A DNA stretch of 64,000 bases from Bacteroidales bacterium UBA1173 (GTDB lineage Bacteria; Bacteroidota; Bacteroidia; Bacteroidales; F082). The translations under genes were made by a program, and so were the position numbers. Shown here piece after piece: positions 25,510 to 34,739 of this stretch (within the stretch, counting starts at the first letter, position 1; every line of letters begins with the position of its first letter). The stretch covers positions 49,250 to 113,249 of the forward strand of contig DBYZ01000004.1 of assembly GCA_002311655.1 (NCBI GenBank). The letters are read 5' to 3'. A model generated the notes under the pieces. The model searched no databases. It saw nothing but the letters and a program-made list of their open reading frames with translations, and had not been told where the DNA came from.

Positions 25510-26274
25510 TTATCTCTTCTTTGCTTTTTTGATTTCAGCCTCGAGATATTCTTCTATAGCCATAGTGATTGACGGGGCTGTCTTGGTAGGTGCGCTGAGA
25601 CTGAGTGTGAAACCTGCGTCGGTGACTGCCTTGGCTGTTGATGAGCCGAGAGCGCCGATTGCCACATCGCCCTGCACGAAGTCAGGGAAGTTGATTTTCA
25701 GCGAGTCGATACCGGCAGGACTGAAAAACACCAGCATGTCGTATTTCGAGATGTCGAGGTCTTTCAAATCTGACGGCACGGTGCGGAACAGCATCGACTT
25801 CTTGAAGTTGAGCTTCGCAGCGTTCATCATCTCGCCGTAGTCTTCGCTGGTGATGATATTCGATGTTGGCAGGAAATATGTCTCCTCGCGGTGTTTTTTC
25901 ATTATCTCAACAAGGTCGGCAAACGTCTGGTTTCCGTAGAAAATTTTACGTTTACGGAACTGGATATAATGCTGAAGATATAAAGCCGTCGACTCGTTCA
26001 CGCAGAAATATTTGAGGTCATCCGGCACTGTGTAGCGCATCTCTTTGGCGATACGGAAGAAATGATCAACCGCATTGCGGCTTGTCAGGATGATGGCGGT
26101 GTAATCTGTGAGTTTTACGTGATCCTGCCTCAACTCCGACGCTTCCACGCCTTCCAGCTTGATAAATTTCTCAAAATCTATCTTTACGTTATATTTTTTG
26201 ATGATACTTTCAAAATGAGTTTTGGAAATATCTACTGGTTTTGGCTGTGAAACGAGTATATTTTTAATCTTCAT
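25510..26274 (-). CDS. hemD: Uroporphyrinogen-III synthase
   Basis: A 254-residue protein with the weakly conserved two-domain HemD fold. Segments supporting it are ILVSQPKP at the start, YTAIILTSRNAVDHFF, DMLVFFSPAGIDSLK and VAIGALGSSTAKAVTDAGF. It closes the tetrapyrrole ring in haem and corrinoid synthesis. Other hem genes are absent here. The order DUF4271-hemD-rnpA-yidD recurs in Bacteroidales, from memory, which supports the call. Confidence 0.85.
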   Translation of the reverse strand: MKIKNILVSQPKPVDISKTHFESIIKKYNVKIDFEKFIKLEGVEASELRQDHVKLTDYTAIILTSRNAVDHFFRIAKEMRYTVPDDLKYFCVNESTALYLQHYIQFRKRKIFYGNQTFADLVEIMKKHREETYFLPTSNIITSEDYGEMMNAAKLNFKKSMLFRTVPSDLKDLDISKYDMLVFFSPAGIDSLKINFPDFVQGDVAIGALGSSTAKAVTDAGFTLSLSAPTKTAPSITMAIEEYLEAEIKKAKKR

Positions 26275-26299
26275 CTTTACAAAAACACATTATATAAAC

Positions 26300-27037
26300 C
26301 TATAAAACACAATCAGTTACAATCAATCTACATAGCATCATGACAGCTACTGACAGTGGTATTATTTCGAGCGTGCAAAAATACAAAAAAATATTAAACA
26401 AATTGCGTTTAGATAAAATTTGAAACTCAAAAAATGTCTTAATAATACGAAATGCAGTGATTATCAATATTATAGCGCTTGTTATTATTAAAATAATTTT
26501 TGTAGGATAAAATAGCACAACAAGTCCGAACACTATCATAATAATAGTGAGCATCGTCATTGTGGAGAGATGCATCACCTCCTGATGCGTTGTAGCGGCT
26601 TCGAGGTGAAACAGCCAGCCATAAAAAGTGACAAACAAATACTGGATTATCAGATATGCCATGATGAACGAGCAGATATCGAGATAAAAACCGAAACCGT
26701 CGTAAAACATCGGATTCTCTGAAAATACGAGTATTATCTTCTGCACTATAATAGCCATCACCGCCACGTAGGAAAGGAAAATCGTCAAGCCGTTGATGCT
26801 GGTGATAGGATTCCATTCGCGGGTCATTTTCTCGCTGTCCGATGTTTGCAGAAGTCCGAACAACATCACACGAAAACGCGCGGCATAGAGTTGTTTGTTA
26901 AGCACCATGAAAATCATGGCAATGAAAACTATCAGGATATTCCAACTGGGCGAAATATACTCCACCACCCGGACATTCGGCTCGAGTGTTGAGGCGATGT
27001 TTTCTGTAACAATCTGAAAATCAGCAATTTCGCTCAT
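26300..27037 (-). CDS. DUF4271 family membrane protein
   Basis: A 245-residue inner-membrane protein with about six helices (near residues 30-48, 85-105, 115-140, 155-175, 180-200 and 220-240). Gene position before hemD and the overall pattern fit DUF4271, a Bacteroidota family of unknown function. It is the first gene of the minus-strand run and has its own -7 element (27063-27070). Confidence 0.75.
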   Translation of the reverse strand: MSEIADFQIVTENIASTLEPNVRVVEYISPSWNILIVFIAMIFMVLNKQLYAARFRVMLFGLLQTSDSEKMTREWNPITSINGLTIFLSYVAVMAIIVQKIILVFSENPMFYDGFGFYLDICSFIMAYLIIQYLFVTFYGWLFHLEAATTHQEVMHLSTMTMLTIIMIVFGLVVLFYPTKIILIITSAIILIITAFRIIKTFFEFQILSKRNLFNIFLYFCTLEIIPLSVAVMMLCRLIVTDCVL

Positions 27038-27062
27038 CGAATTTCATCATTATTTTATTCTG

Positions 27063-27070
27063 CAAAAATA
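27063..27070 (-). promoter_or_regulatory. -7 element before the DUF4271-hemD-rnpA run
   Basis: TATTTTTG on the minus strand, about 26 bases upstream of the start at 27037. No clear -33 TTTG is seen at the expected distance. Confidence 0.5.
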
Positions 27071-27079
27071 TAGAAAAAA

Positions 27080-27111
27080 TTTGTATTTTTAATAGAAGAT
27101 TTGTAATTTTG
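27080..27111 (+). promoter_or_regulatory. Promoter of pta
   Basis: TTTG (27080-27083) and TAATTTTG (27104-27111) are 20 bases apart, an ideal Bacteroidota promoter. The leader before ATG 27157 is about 40 bases and AT-rich. Confidence 0.75.
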
Positions 27112-27156
27112 CAGAATAATTTTTGAATAGAATTTTAAATCATAAATAATTGAACG

Positions 27157-28167
27157 ATGGGATTAATTGAAGAAATCATCCAGAACGCGCAAGCCAACAA
27201 GCAGCGCATTGTGCTCCCAGAGGGAGATGAACCAAGAACATTGAAAGCGGCCGACCGCATCATCGCTGACGGCATCGCTGACGTGATTTTAATCGGACCA
27301 GCTCAGAAAATCAACGACATGGTCGCCGAATTCGGTTTGAATAACATCGGAAAGGCACGTGTCATCGACCCACAGACCAACCCTGAGCGTCAGAAATACG
27401 CCGACCTGCTTTTCGAACTTCGTAAGGCAAAAGGCATGACTCCAGAGCAGGCTTACGACCTCGCAGGCAATTTCATGTACCTCGGCATTTTGATGGTGAA
27501 GGCAGGCGAAGCCGACGGTCTCGTCAGCGGCGCTCGCTCAACCACAGGCGACATGCTCCGTCCGGCATTGCAGATCATCAAGACTGTCCCTGGCGTGACA
27601 TGTGTCTCAGGAGCATTCACTATGTTCTTACCTGAAGGTTGCCCTTACGGCACCAACGGACGTATGGTGTTCGCCGACTGCGCAGTGACTCCTATGCCGA
27701 CAGCTGAACAACTTGCAGAAATCGCTATCTGCACCGCCGACACAGCAAAGGCAATCGCCAAAATCGACCCTGTGACAGCCATCTTGAGCTTCTCGACAAA
27801 AGGCTCAGCAAAACATGAAGTCGTCGACAAAGTCATCGAGGCTACACGCATCGCACAGGAACGCCGTCCTGACCTCGTCCTCGACGGTGAGCTCCAGGCT
27901 GACGCCGCCATCGTGCCATCAGTGGGCGCAAGCAAGGCTCCTAACAGCCCGGTCGCAGGAAAAGCCAACACCCTCGTGTTCCCTTGCCTCGAAGTTGGTA
28001 ACATCGCTTACAAACTCGTGCAGCGTCTCGCCGGCGCCGAAGCAGTGGGCCCAGTGCTCCAAGGTCTCGCCAAGCCATGCAACGACCTCAGCCGCGGCTG
28101 CTCAATCGACGACGTCTACAAACTCGTTGCAATAACATGTAATCAGGCTATCGCACAGAAGAAGTAA
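27157..28167 (+). CDS. pta: Phosphate acetyltransferase
   Basis: A 336-residue short-form Pta converting acetyl-CoA and phosphate to acetyl phosphate. Clear blocks are RIVLPEGDEPRTLKAA at the start, DGLVSGARSTTGDMLRPALQ near 125-145, and the late GKANTLVFPCLEVGNIAYKL. It has no N-terminal DRTGG regulatory domain. With ackA downstream it forms the acetate branch that yields ATP from acetyl-CoA made by PFOR. A palindromic repeat lies between it and ackA. Confidence 0.97.
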   Translation: MGLIEEIIQNAQANKQRIVLPEGDEPRTLKAADRIIADGIADVILIGPAQKINDMVAEFGLNNIGKARVIDPQTNPERQKYADLLFELRKAKGMTPEQAYDLAGNFMYLGILMVKAGEADGLVSGARSTTGDMLRPALQIIKTVPGVTCVSGAFTMFLPEGCPYGTNGRMVFADCAVTPMPTAEQLAEIAICTADTAKAIAKIDPVTAILSFSTKGSAKHEVVDKVIEATRIAQERRPDLVLDGELQADAAIVPSVGASKAPNSPVAGKANTLVFPCLEVGNIAYKLVQRLAGAEAVGPVLQGLAKPCNDLSRGCSIDDVYKLVAITCNQAIAQKK

Positions 28168-28176
28168 CAATCAATT

Positions 28177-28302
28177 GTCATTTCGACTGAAGCGGAGCGA
28201 AATGGAGAAATCACCGCCAAATAATTTCAAATGTACATAAAAATTCAAATGCCGGTGATTTCTCGACTACACTTCACTCCGTTACGTTCCGCTCGAAATG
28301 AC
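28177..28302. repeat. CGTCATTTCGA palindromic element, copy 3
   Basis: A 126-base element lying between pta and ackA, with inverted ends GTCATTTCGA / TCGAAATGAC (the outermost left C is replaced by T) and the inner pair GGAGAAATCACCG / CCGGTGATTTCTC. Its right arm is the long type, with ACTTCACTCCGTTACGTTCC, unlike the short arms of copies 1 and 2. Confidence 0.87.
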
Positions 28303-28330
28303 GGTGTAACATGAAATAAATTTTAAAATT

Positions 28331-29530
28331 ATGAAGATATTAGTTTTAAACTGCGGTTCGTCATCAATCAAGTATCAGCTGATTGAGATGGACGAAAAGA
28401 ACCACTCGGTATTAGCCAAGGGTCTGTTGGAACGCATCGGTCTTGAGATGGGCGAATTCACCCACAAATGGAACGGTCAGAAGCACTACGAACAGCTTCC
28501 TATCCCGAACCACACAGAAGGTATCAAGATTGTGCTTCAAGCACTTACAAATAAAGAATACGGCGTCATCAGCGACCTGAAAGAAATCAAGGCAGTGGGT
28601 CACCGCGTGGCTCACGGCGGAGAGAAGTTCAAACAGAGCGTCCGCATCGACGACAAAGTCATCAACATGATAAAGGACCTCTGCGACCTCGCTCCATTGC
28701 ACAACCCAGGCGCTTTGCAGGGCATCGCAGCAATGCAGGAAGTGCTTCCAGGCATCCCGATGGCAGCAGTGTTCGACACCTCGTTCCACGCCACCATGCC
28801 ACCAGAGGCATATCTCTATGCAATTCCTTACGAATACTACGACAAATATCGTGTACGTCGTTACGGATTCCACGGCACCAGCCACAAATACGTTGCTGAG
28901 AAAGCCGCTGAATACGTCGGAAGAGACTGGAAAAATACAAAGATCGTCACATGCCACCTCGGCAGCGGCGCTTCTATCGCAGCAGTTGAAAACGGCAAGT
29001 CTGTCGAGACATCAATGGGCTTCACACCTGTTGAAGGCCTCGTGATGGGCAGCCGCACCGGCGACCTCGACCTCGGCGCTTTCATGTACATCATGGACAA
29101 GGAAGGCTACAGCACCAAGGAGATGAACACATTGGTGAACAAGAAGTCAGGACTCATCGGCATCACCGGCAACTCACAGGATATGCGTGACGTGCGCGCT
29201 GGCCGTGACGCTGGCGACGAGCGTTGCACCTACGCCTTCAACATGTTCGCACACCGCGTGAAGAAATACATCGGCGCCTACGCAGCCATCATGAACGGCA
29301 TGGACGTCCTCGTGATGACAGGCGGCATCGGTGAAAACGCATGGTTCATGCGCGAAGCCATCCTCGAAAACATGGAGTTCTTCGGCATCAAGATCGACAA
29401 GAAACTGAACGAGACAATCATGGGCGACGCAGCAGTCATCTCAACACCTGACTCAAAGGTGAAAGTGGTCGTATATCCTACAGATGAAGAATATATGATT
29501 GCTAAGGATACATTTGACCTCGTCAAATAA
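28331..29530 (+). CDS. ackA: Acetate kinase
   Basis: A 399-residue kinase of normal length. The N-terminal LVLNCGSSSIKYQL, the VFDTSFHATMPPEAY block, HLGSGAS and TGGIGENAWFMRE are all intact. It makes ATP and acetate from acetyl phosphate. It is probably co-transcribed with pta through palindromic copy 3, and its transcript likely ends at the hairpin at 29553-29588. Confidence 0.97.
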   Translation: MKILVLNCGSSSIKYQLIEMDEKNHSVLAKGLLERIGLEMGEFTHKWNGQKHYEQLPIPNHTEGIKIVLQALTNKEYGVISDLKEIKAVGHRVAHGGEKFKQSVRIDDKVINMIKDLCDLAPLHNPGALQGIAAMQEVLPGIPMAAVFDTSFHATMPPEAYLYAIPYEYYDKYRVRRYGFHGTSHKYVAEKAAEYVGRDWKNTKIVTCHLGSGASIAAVENGKSVETSMGFTPVEGLVMGSRTGDLDLGAFMYIMDKEGYSTKEMNTLVNKKSGLIGITGNSQDMRDVRAGRDAGDERCTYAFNMFAHRVKKYIGAYAAIMNGMDVLVMTGGIGENAWFMREAILENMEFFGIKIDKKLNETIMGDAAVISTPDSKVKVVVYPTDEEYMIAKDTFDLVK

Positions 29531-29552
29531 TTTTCGATTATCATAAAAACAC

Positions 29553-29588
29553 GTAGAGACGTCACGATGTGGCGTCTCTACATTTTTT
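29553..29588. terminator. Bidirectional terminator after ackA
   Basis: Arms GTAGAGACGTCAC and GTGGCGTCTCTAC pair around GAT, followed by TTTTTT on the plus strand and by a T run on the minus strand (five A at 29545-29549). It separates the convergent ackA and DUF4424-like genes. Its arms resemble the hairpin at 10294-10321. Confidence 0.85.
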
Positions 29589-30429
29589 AATCATCTTGTT
29601 TCATCGGCGAGTACAAGAACAGCTCGCCATCGGGATGGAAATTGAGTTTATGAAACACCAAACTGCCTTTATTTAAATGAAACTCCTGCCATGAGCTTTT
29701 CTCATTGTCAGCTTCCGCCGTGCCGTCGAAGGTCCACTCGCTGGCACTATCAAAGAAAGATTTCTCGATATATAACGTCTGGTCATCACCCATATTAAGA
29801 ATCAGGGTAAAGTCGTCGATTCCGTTGTTTGCCCAGCGGTTCGCAGCGGTCAAGACATATTGGAAAACGTATTGGCTCATATTGTCGGCCGCACCGTCAA
29901 AGATGTAAGTGTGCTGGATGATGTTCACACCCTTTTTAAAATGCGCGTTGAAGTGATAAACGTTGAAGCACAAGTTTTCGTAAAAATAGAATTCCTCATT
30001 ATCATCTGGTCCCCAAACATCTTCAACGAACTGTCCATCCTTATAATAGCCAGTCCTTGGAGTATATAACTTGAATTGACCATCATCGTCGCGCGGAAAC
30101 TGCAGGCATTTCACCTCATGCTGAAGGCTGTCGCCGTTCATCACGACCTTGAAATTGCGGATGTATCCCTCTGCGGAAATCGACTCAAAGCCGACGATGA
30201 CATCTTTCTCATCCCCCGGATTGAAAAACTCGTAATAAACAGTCACGGCATATTTCGTATCCCAATATTCTTTGCCCGGTATGCGGTCGATTGTCAGGAT
30301 TTCCTTCTGCACGCTGATTGTCGTATCGTTAATCGGGATGAGCTGATTGCCTTCGGAATAAAACTCGCCGTCGTTTGCGTAAGACCACAAGTACATCAGT
30401 GCGAAAAACGCTGCAAATAATCTTTTCAT
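29587..30429 (-). CDS. DUF4424-like exported protein, short paralogue
   Basis: About 280 residues with a signal peptide (MKRLFAAFFALMYLWSYA). The mature start NDGEFYSEGNQLIPINDTTISVQKEIL and the later NAHFKKGVNIIQHTY and ANRWANNGIDDFTLI are almost the same as in the neighbouring longer gene, so the two arose by duplication. The domain resembles DUF4424, whose members begin with NDS/NDG and describe a beta-rich extracytoplasmic domain of unknown role. Compared with its neighbour it lacks the C-terminal YARHG-like part. I start at 30429 because this gives the signal peptide directly. It lies five bases after its paralogue. Confidence 0.65.
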   Translation of the reverse strand: MKRLFAAFFALMYLWSYANDGEFYSEGNQLIPINDTTISVQKEILTIDRIPGKEYWDTKYAVTVYYEFFNPGDEKDVIVGFESISAEGYIRNFKVVMNGDSLQHEVKCLQFPRDDDGQFKLYTPRTGYYKDGQFVEDVWGPDDNEEFYFYENLCFNVYHFNAHFKKGVNIIQHTYIFDGAADNMSQYVFQYVLTAANRWANNGIDDFTLILNMGDDQTLYIEKSFFDSASEWTFDGTAEADNEKSSWQEFHLNKGSLVFHKLNFHPDGELFLYSPMKQDD

Positions 30430-30434
30430 GACTG

Positions 30435-31622
30435 TTATTTCTTTGACCAATAATTTATCCATTCCCTCTCGACTTCAGACATCAGATTCATGTCGGGTTT
30501 GTAGTTAGGATTCGGCACATACCAGTCTGTCGCCTCGAAGTATTTTTGAAGGTATTCCTTCTTGAAAACATAGCCTCGATAAGCAAATGGAACGTTTTTC
30601 AAGATGCTTTTCTCTTCTTTTGTTAAATCAAGTTGACCGATATAATTGGCATAATCAGCATCAAGACTAACGTAGCGCTCGGTCAGTGACTGCAAGACAT
30701 CGCCTTTTTCGTCAAGAAACATATAATCATTGCCAGCTTTGATCACTTTCAGCTCGCCTTCAGGATGGAAATTGGTTTTATGCAAGACCAGATTGCCGCT
30801 CTGGATATGCCATCCGTTGTCAGTTTTCTTTCCTTTTCCGCTAAATGTCCACTCATCGGCACCGACGCCTTCAATGCCACAGAAGAACGTCGTCATCTCG
30901 CCCAGATCGACGATGAGCGTAAAGTCATCGATGCCGTTGTTTGCCCAGCGGTTTGCGGCAGTAAGCACATAGTCGAAGACATAATCCATCATCACCAAGT
31001 CACTGCCTTTGAAGCTGTAGGTATGCTGGACAATGTTCAGGCCCTCCTTGAAATGTGCGTTGAAATGATAGACATAGTAGAACAGCCAGCCATAAAAGTC
31101 AGAATAGCCTTCCGCGTCATCGCCTTCAAAAATGCTGTCAATCATGGCATTATACTGCGACATTGACACATCCTGAACCTGTCCGTCCTTGTAATAATCC
31201 TCTTTGCTTGTATTATAATCAAACTGCCAGTCGCCCTTGTATTTGTAAGGCACGTGAGCCAGTTGGTAAGGGATGGTCTCGCCATTCATAACCACCTGAA
31301 AATCATAAATATAAGGATGTCCAGCGTATGAGTTGTCCAGATCCGTGGAGACGTGTCCATCGGGGCCTGTCGCCTCGAAGCCGACAATCAGATCCTTGGC
31401 TGGTCCAGGATTGAAGAACTCGTAATACACGTTCACTTGGATGCAGCTGCCCCAGCCGCTAGAGGTGTCAGCCACACGTCTGACGGTCAGTATTTCCTTC
31501 TGGACGCTGATTGTCGAATCGTTAATTGGAATCAGCTGGTTGCCTTGGGAATAAAAGGCTCCGTCGTTGGCGATGGCGGCACAACAAAGCAAAACGAATA
31601 ATATTGTTAAAAGCTTTTTCAT
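30435..31622 (-). CDS. DUF4424-like exported protein with C-terminal YARHG-like domain
   Basis: About 395 residues with a signal peptide (MKKLLTILFVLLCCAAIA). The N-terminal ~280 residues are the DUF4424-like domain shared with the downstream paralogue. The end (NVPFAYRGYVFKKEYLQKYF, then TDWYVPNP) has the pattern of the YARHG domain, a small extracytoplasmic module found in peptidase-linked and membrane proteins. The true start is taken as ATG 31622; the longer frame to 31649 has no signal at its front. Function is unknown. It is probably transcribed with the PAS protein gene 20 bases upstream. Confidence 0.68.
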   Translation of the reverse strand: MKKLLTILFVLLCCAAIANDGAFYSQGNQLIPINDSTISVQKEILTVRRVADTSSGWGSCIQVNVYYEFFNPGPAKDLIVGFEATGPDGHVSTDLDNSYAGHPYIYDFQVVMNGETIPYQLAHVPYKYKGDWQFDYNTSKEDYYKDGQVQDVSMSQYNAMIDSIFEGDDAEGYSDFYGWLFYYVYHFNAHFKEGLNIVQHTYSFKGSDLVMMDYVFDYVLTAANRWANNGIDDFTLIVDLGEMTTFFCGIEGVGADEWTFSGKGKKTDNGWHIQSGNLVLHKTNFHPEGELKVIKAGNDYMFLDEKGDVLQSLTERYVSLDADYANYIGQLDLTKEEKSILKNVPFAYRGYVFKKEYLQKYFEATDWYVPNPNYKPDMNLMSEVEREWINYWSKK

Positions 31623-31641
31623 GTTTATGTTTTTTTGACAA

Positions 31642-31965
31642 TCAACCACGATCGTAATGTGGCATTTCTTCCGGAATGATTATTGAAAACTCCACTAGGC
31701 CTTTCACCTCGCCGTCTTCAAACCAAGGTGTTTGATAAATCAACTTCTTTTTGCCTTTTTTCGAGATAGTGTAGACATTGGTGGCAGCGTCATTAAGCAG
31801 GTGTTTGATGATCTGCTGCGAGCGCTCGTTATGGCAGCCCATCATGTTCTTTCCGCGCACGTCACCATTGACATTGCATGAGCTATCGTTCTGATACACA
31901 ACATTTCCCTCTTTGTCGCTAACCGTCACGGCGACATTTATTTCCTTGAAAAAATCGAAATCCAT
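31642..31965 (-). CDS. Stand-alone PAS domain protein
   Basis: A 107-residue cytoplasmic protein made of a single PAS-like domain: NVAVTVSDKEGNVVYQND at the start, GKNMMGCHNERSQQII in the middle and GEVKGLVEFSIIIPEE at the end. The CHxxxS pattern is shared with PAS domains attached to DUF438, where CHPPKS is usual. No output domain is attached, so it may act through a partner or by binding a ligand. A TAAATTTG -7 element lies just upstream. Confidence 0.7.
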   Translation of the reverse strand: MDFDFFKEINVAVTVSDKEGNVVYQNDSSCNVNGDVRGKNMMGCHNERSQQIIKHLLNDAATNVYTISKKGKKKLIYQTPWFEDGEVKGLVEFSIIIPEEMPHYDRG

Positions 31966-31988
31966 AGTTTTATTTTTTAAAATTTTTG

Positions 31989-31996
31989 CAAATTTA
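31989..31996 (-). promoter_or_regulatory. -7 element of the PAS gene run
   Basis: TAAATTTG on the minus strand, 24 bases before the start codon at 31965. It is back to back with the -7 element of the LptF/G permease gene. Confidence 0.5.
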
Positions 31997-32029
31997 CATA
32001 TTTTTATATAAAAATCAAAAAATAAACGT

Positions 32030-32037
32030 TATATTTG
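32030..32037 (+). promoter_or_regulatory. -7 element of the LptF/G permease gene
   Basis: TATATTTG matches TAnnTTTG. It overlaps an in-frame TTG at 32035, which therefore cannot be the start codon if this promoter is used. No -33 TTTG is evident. Confidence 0.55.
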
Positions 32038-32055
32038 CAATTTATTTGGAGTATT

Positions 32056-33522
32056 TTGAAAAAGCTAAACATATATATCATCAAACAATACATTGGCACG
32101 TTCATTTTCACCTTTTTCGTTGCCATTTTCATCCTTTTGATGCAGTTTTTGTGGACTTGGGTCGATGAGTTCATCGGCAAAGGCGTTGAATTTGCGGTGA
32201 TGTTCAAGCTTCTGTTCTACACTTCCGTCACTTTCGTCCCGATGGCGCTTCCGTTGGCGATCCTGCTTTCTTCCTTGATGTGTTTCGGCAATCTTGGCGA
32301 GTATTACGAGCTTGTCGCAATGAAAGCCAGCGGCATCTCCACATGGAAAGTGATGCGTCCGCTGCTTTATTTCTCATTGACAATGAGCGTGTTAGGCTTT
32401 TTCTTCTCCAACAACGTAATGCCGGTGGCGAATCTTCGGATGCAGTCGACACTTTACGACGTGAGCCATAAAAAAATGACGCTTGAGATTCCTGAAGGCG
32501 TGTTTTACCGCGGCATCGACAAATACGTCATCAAGGTGGCGAAGAAAAGCAAGGACGGCAACTGGATGTACGACGTGATGATTTACGACCACACCGACGA
32601 CAAAGGCAACGTCAAGGTAACGGTGGCGGACTCAGGCTACATGGCAATGACGCCAAGCCAGCGCGATATGATTTTCACACTTTACGACGGATACAACTAC
32701 CAAGAAGTTATTGACGACAAAGACTACCGCACACGCCGTCCGTTCCAGAAGATATCGTTCAAGAAACAGGTGGTTTCGTTCGACATGTCGCAGTTTGACA
32801 TGAAACACATGAGTGAAGACGCGTTCAAAAACCATCAGACGATGCTGAATATCAGCCAGTTAACAGTTGCTATCGACTCCTTAAACATCGTTTATGACGA
32901 GAAGATGGTGCGCAACAACGAAGCTTTGCTCAACAGATTCCAGTATCTCAGCATGGACAAGTCGAATTTCGCGAAAGCCGACAAGAAACTGAAGAAAAAA
33001 CAGGGCGACATGTTGTCAAACGACACCATCAAAGTGTTCAACTGGCCATTGTTGAGCAACATTCCTGATAAAGAGCGTCAGTCTGTGTTAAGCATTGCAA
33101 TAACAGGCACCAACAACATGAAGGAAAGCATCAGCGTCAACACCGGCAACATGAAACGCGACCGCATCAACATACGCAAGCACGAGCAGGTGCTGAACCA
33201 GAAGTTCACCCTGAGTGTGGCGTGCATACTGTTTTTCTTCATCGGGGCACCGTTGGGAGCCATCATCCGCAAGGGCGGACTTGGCATGCCAGTGGTCGTG
33301 AGCGTGGTGTTTTTCGTGATTTACTACGTCATCACCATCATCGGTGAGCGAGTGGCGGTGAACGGAGACATGTCAGTGTTTCTTGGCGCCTGGATATCAT
33401 CGCTGGTACTCTTCCCCATCGGAATCTTCCTCACCTTCAAAGCCACCACCGACGCGGCACTGCTCGACGCCGAGTCATGGAAAAAACTATTCACAAAACG
33501 TAAAAAAAGCGACACAATATGA
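32056..33522 (+). CDS. LptF/LptG family lipopolysaccharide export permease
   Basis: About 488 residues of the YjgP/YjgQ family: three membrane helices at the front, a large periplasmic beta domain (about 120-370) and three helices at the end. With LptB it pulls lipopolysaccharide out of the inner membrane. I take TTG 32056 as start because GGAG lies four bases upstream (32048-32051) and the protein then begins MKKLNIYIIKQYIGTF, typical for the family; the TTG at 32035 is inside the promoter. The ORF runs into the next gene with an ATGA overlap, followed by glycosyltransferases, which fits an envelope glycan operon. Confidence 0.88.
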   Translation: MKKLNIYIIKQYIGTFIFTFFVAIFILLMQFLWTWVDEFIGKGVEFAVMFKLLFYTSVTFVPMALPLAILLSSLMCFGNLGEYYELVAMKASGISTWKVMRPLLYFSLTMSVLGFFFSNNVMPVANLRMQSTLYDVSHKKMTLEIPEGVFYRGIDKYVIKVAKKSKDGNWMYDVMIYDHTDDKGNVKVTVADSGYMAMTPSQRDMIFTLYDGYNYQEVIDDKDYRTRRPFQKISFKKQVVSFDMSQFDMKHMSEDAFKNHQTMLNISQLTVAIDSLNIVYDEKMVRNNEALLNRFQYLSMDKSNFAKADKKLKKKQGDMLSNDTIKVFNWPLLSNIPDKERQSVLSIAITGTNNMKESISVNTGNMKRDRINIRKHEQVLNQKFTLSVACILFFFIGAPLGAIIRKGGLGMPVVVSVVFFVIYYVITIIGERVAVNGDMSVFLGAWISSLVLFPIGIFLTFKATTDAALLDAESWKKLFTKRKKSDTI

Positions 33523-34739
33523 ATATCCTTCTGTTATGCAACAAATCGCCGTTTCCGCCAAGTGAAGGCGGTCCGATGGCAATGAACAGCATCGTCACGG
33601 GACTGCTCGAGGCTGGCCATAACGTGAAAGTGATGGCTTTCAACAGCGACAAATACCATGTCGACATCAACAGCATTCCGGAGGATTATCGCAAGAAGAC
33701 AAGGATCGAATTTATCGATATAGACTTGAGAATCAAGCCAGTAGAGGCTTTTAAAAACCTGTTTTCCGATGAGTCGTACCATGTAAAAAGGTTTGTTTCG
33801 GAAGCATTCAAGAAAAGACTCATCAAGGTTTTGAAGAAAGAGCATTTCGACATCGTTCAGCTGGAGATGATTTACATGGCACCGTACATCGAGACCATCC
33901 GCGAGCATTCGAAAGCCACCATCGTCTTGCGTGCGCATAACGTGGAGCATAAAATCTGGGAGCGCATGGCGAAAAAGACGTTTTTCTTCGCCAAACGCTG
34001 GTATATCCAGCACCTTGTACGCACCTTGCGCCAATACGAGCATAGCGTTCTCGACAAAGTTGACGGCATTGCCGCCATCACACTCACCGACGCGTGCTAT
34101 TTCCGCCGCATGACTGCCACACCTGTCATCGACTTGCCTTTTGGCGTCGACATCAACAAGTTCGACCCGGTTTTTGAAGTCGGCGACACCCCTACATTCT
34201 ATCATATCGGCTCTATGAACTGGATGCCTAACGAAGAAGGCATAAAATGGTTTTTGAAAAACGTCTGGGACGAGGTAGCAGAACGCGAGCCTGAGGCGAA
34301 ACTATATCTCGCAGGCCGCAACATGCCGAAATGGCTGACGAAAACCAAGAAACACAACGTCTTCGTCGTCGGCGAGGTGCCTGACGCCCATGAGTTTGTA
34401 AACCAGCACAACATCGCGATAGTGCCTTTATTCTCAGGCAGCGGCATGCGTATCAAAATCATCGAGTCGATGGCTCTCGGCAAGACAGTCATCACCACGC
34501 TGGTTGGCGCGGAAGGCATTCAATATTCTGAATTTGAAGATATCATCATCGCCGACAACGTTCCGAAGATGGTTGAAAACATCTGCAGGCTTTACAAACA
34601 TCCCGAAGAAGCCGAGGCAATCGGACTCAACGCCAGACGACTTGTCGAGGATATTTACGATAACAAAAAGATTATCAACAGGTTGGAGATTTTCTACAAC
34701 GAGTTGAAATCCAAAAGAAAGATAACGATTTTGAATTAA
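33519..34739 (+). CDS. Glycosyltransferase family 4 protein
   Basis: A 406-residue GT-B fold glycosyltransferase. The N-terminal CNKSPFPPSEGGPMAMNSI is a typical acceptor-side motif with a glycine-rich loop, and the C-terminal half has the nucleotide-sugar region: GSMNWMPNEEGIKWFL, YLAGRNMP and PLFSGSGMRIKIIESMALG with the EX7E-like end. The donor and acceptor are unknown; the upstream Lpt permease suggests lipopolysaccharide or another surface glycan. It overlaps both neighbours by a few bases. Confidence 0.87.
   Translation: MNILLLCNKSPFPPSEGGPMAMNSIVTGLLEAGHNVKVMAFNSDKYHVDINSIPEDYRKKTRIEFIDIDLRIKPVEAFKNLFSDESYHVKRFVSEAFKKRLIKVLKKEHFDIVQLEMIYMAPYIETIREHSKATIVLRAHNVEHKIWERMAKKTFFFAKRWYIQHLVRTLRQYEHSVLDKVDGIAAITLTDACYFRRMTATPVIDLPFGVDINKFDPVFEVGDTPTFYHIGSMNWMPNEEGIKWFLKNVWDEVAEREPEAKLYLAGRNMPKWLTKTKKHNVFVVGEVPDAHEFVNQHNIAIVPLFSGSGMRIKIIESMALGKTVITTLVGAEGIQYSEFEDIIIADNVPKMVENICRLYKHPEEAEAIGLNARRLVEDIYDNKKIINRLEIFYNELKSKRKITILN

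Noticed and set aside
32035..32055. TTG start of the LptF/G permease gene
   Set aside because: It overlaps the -7 promoter element; TTG 32056 has GGAG in front.
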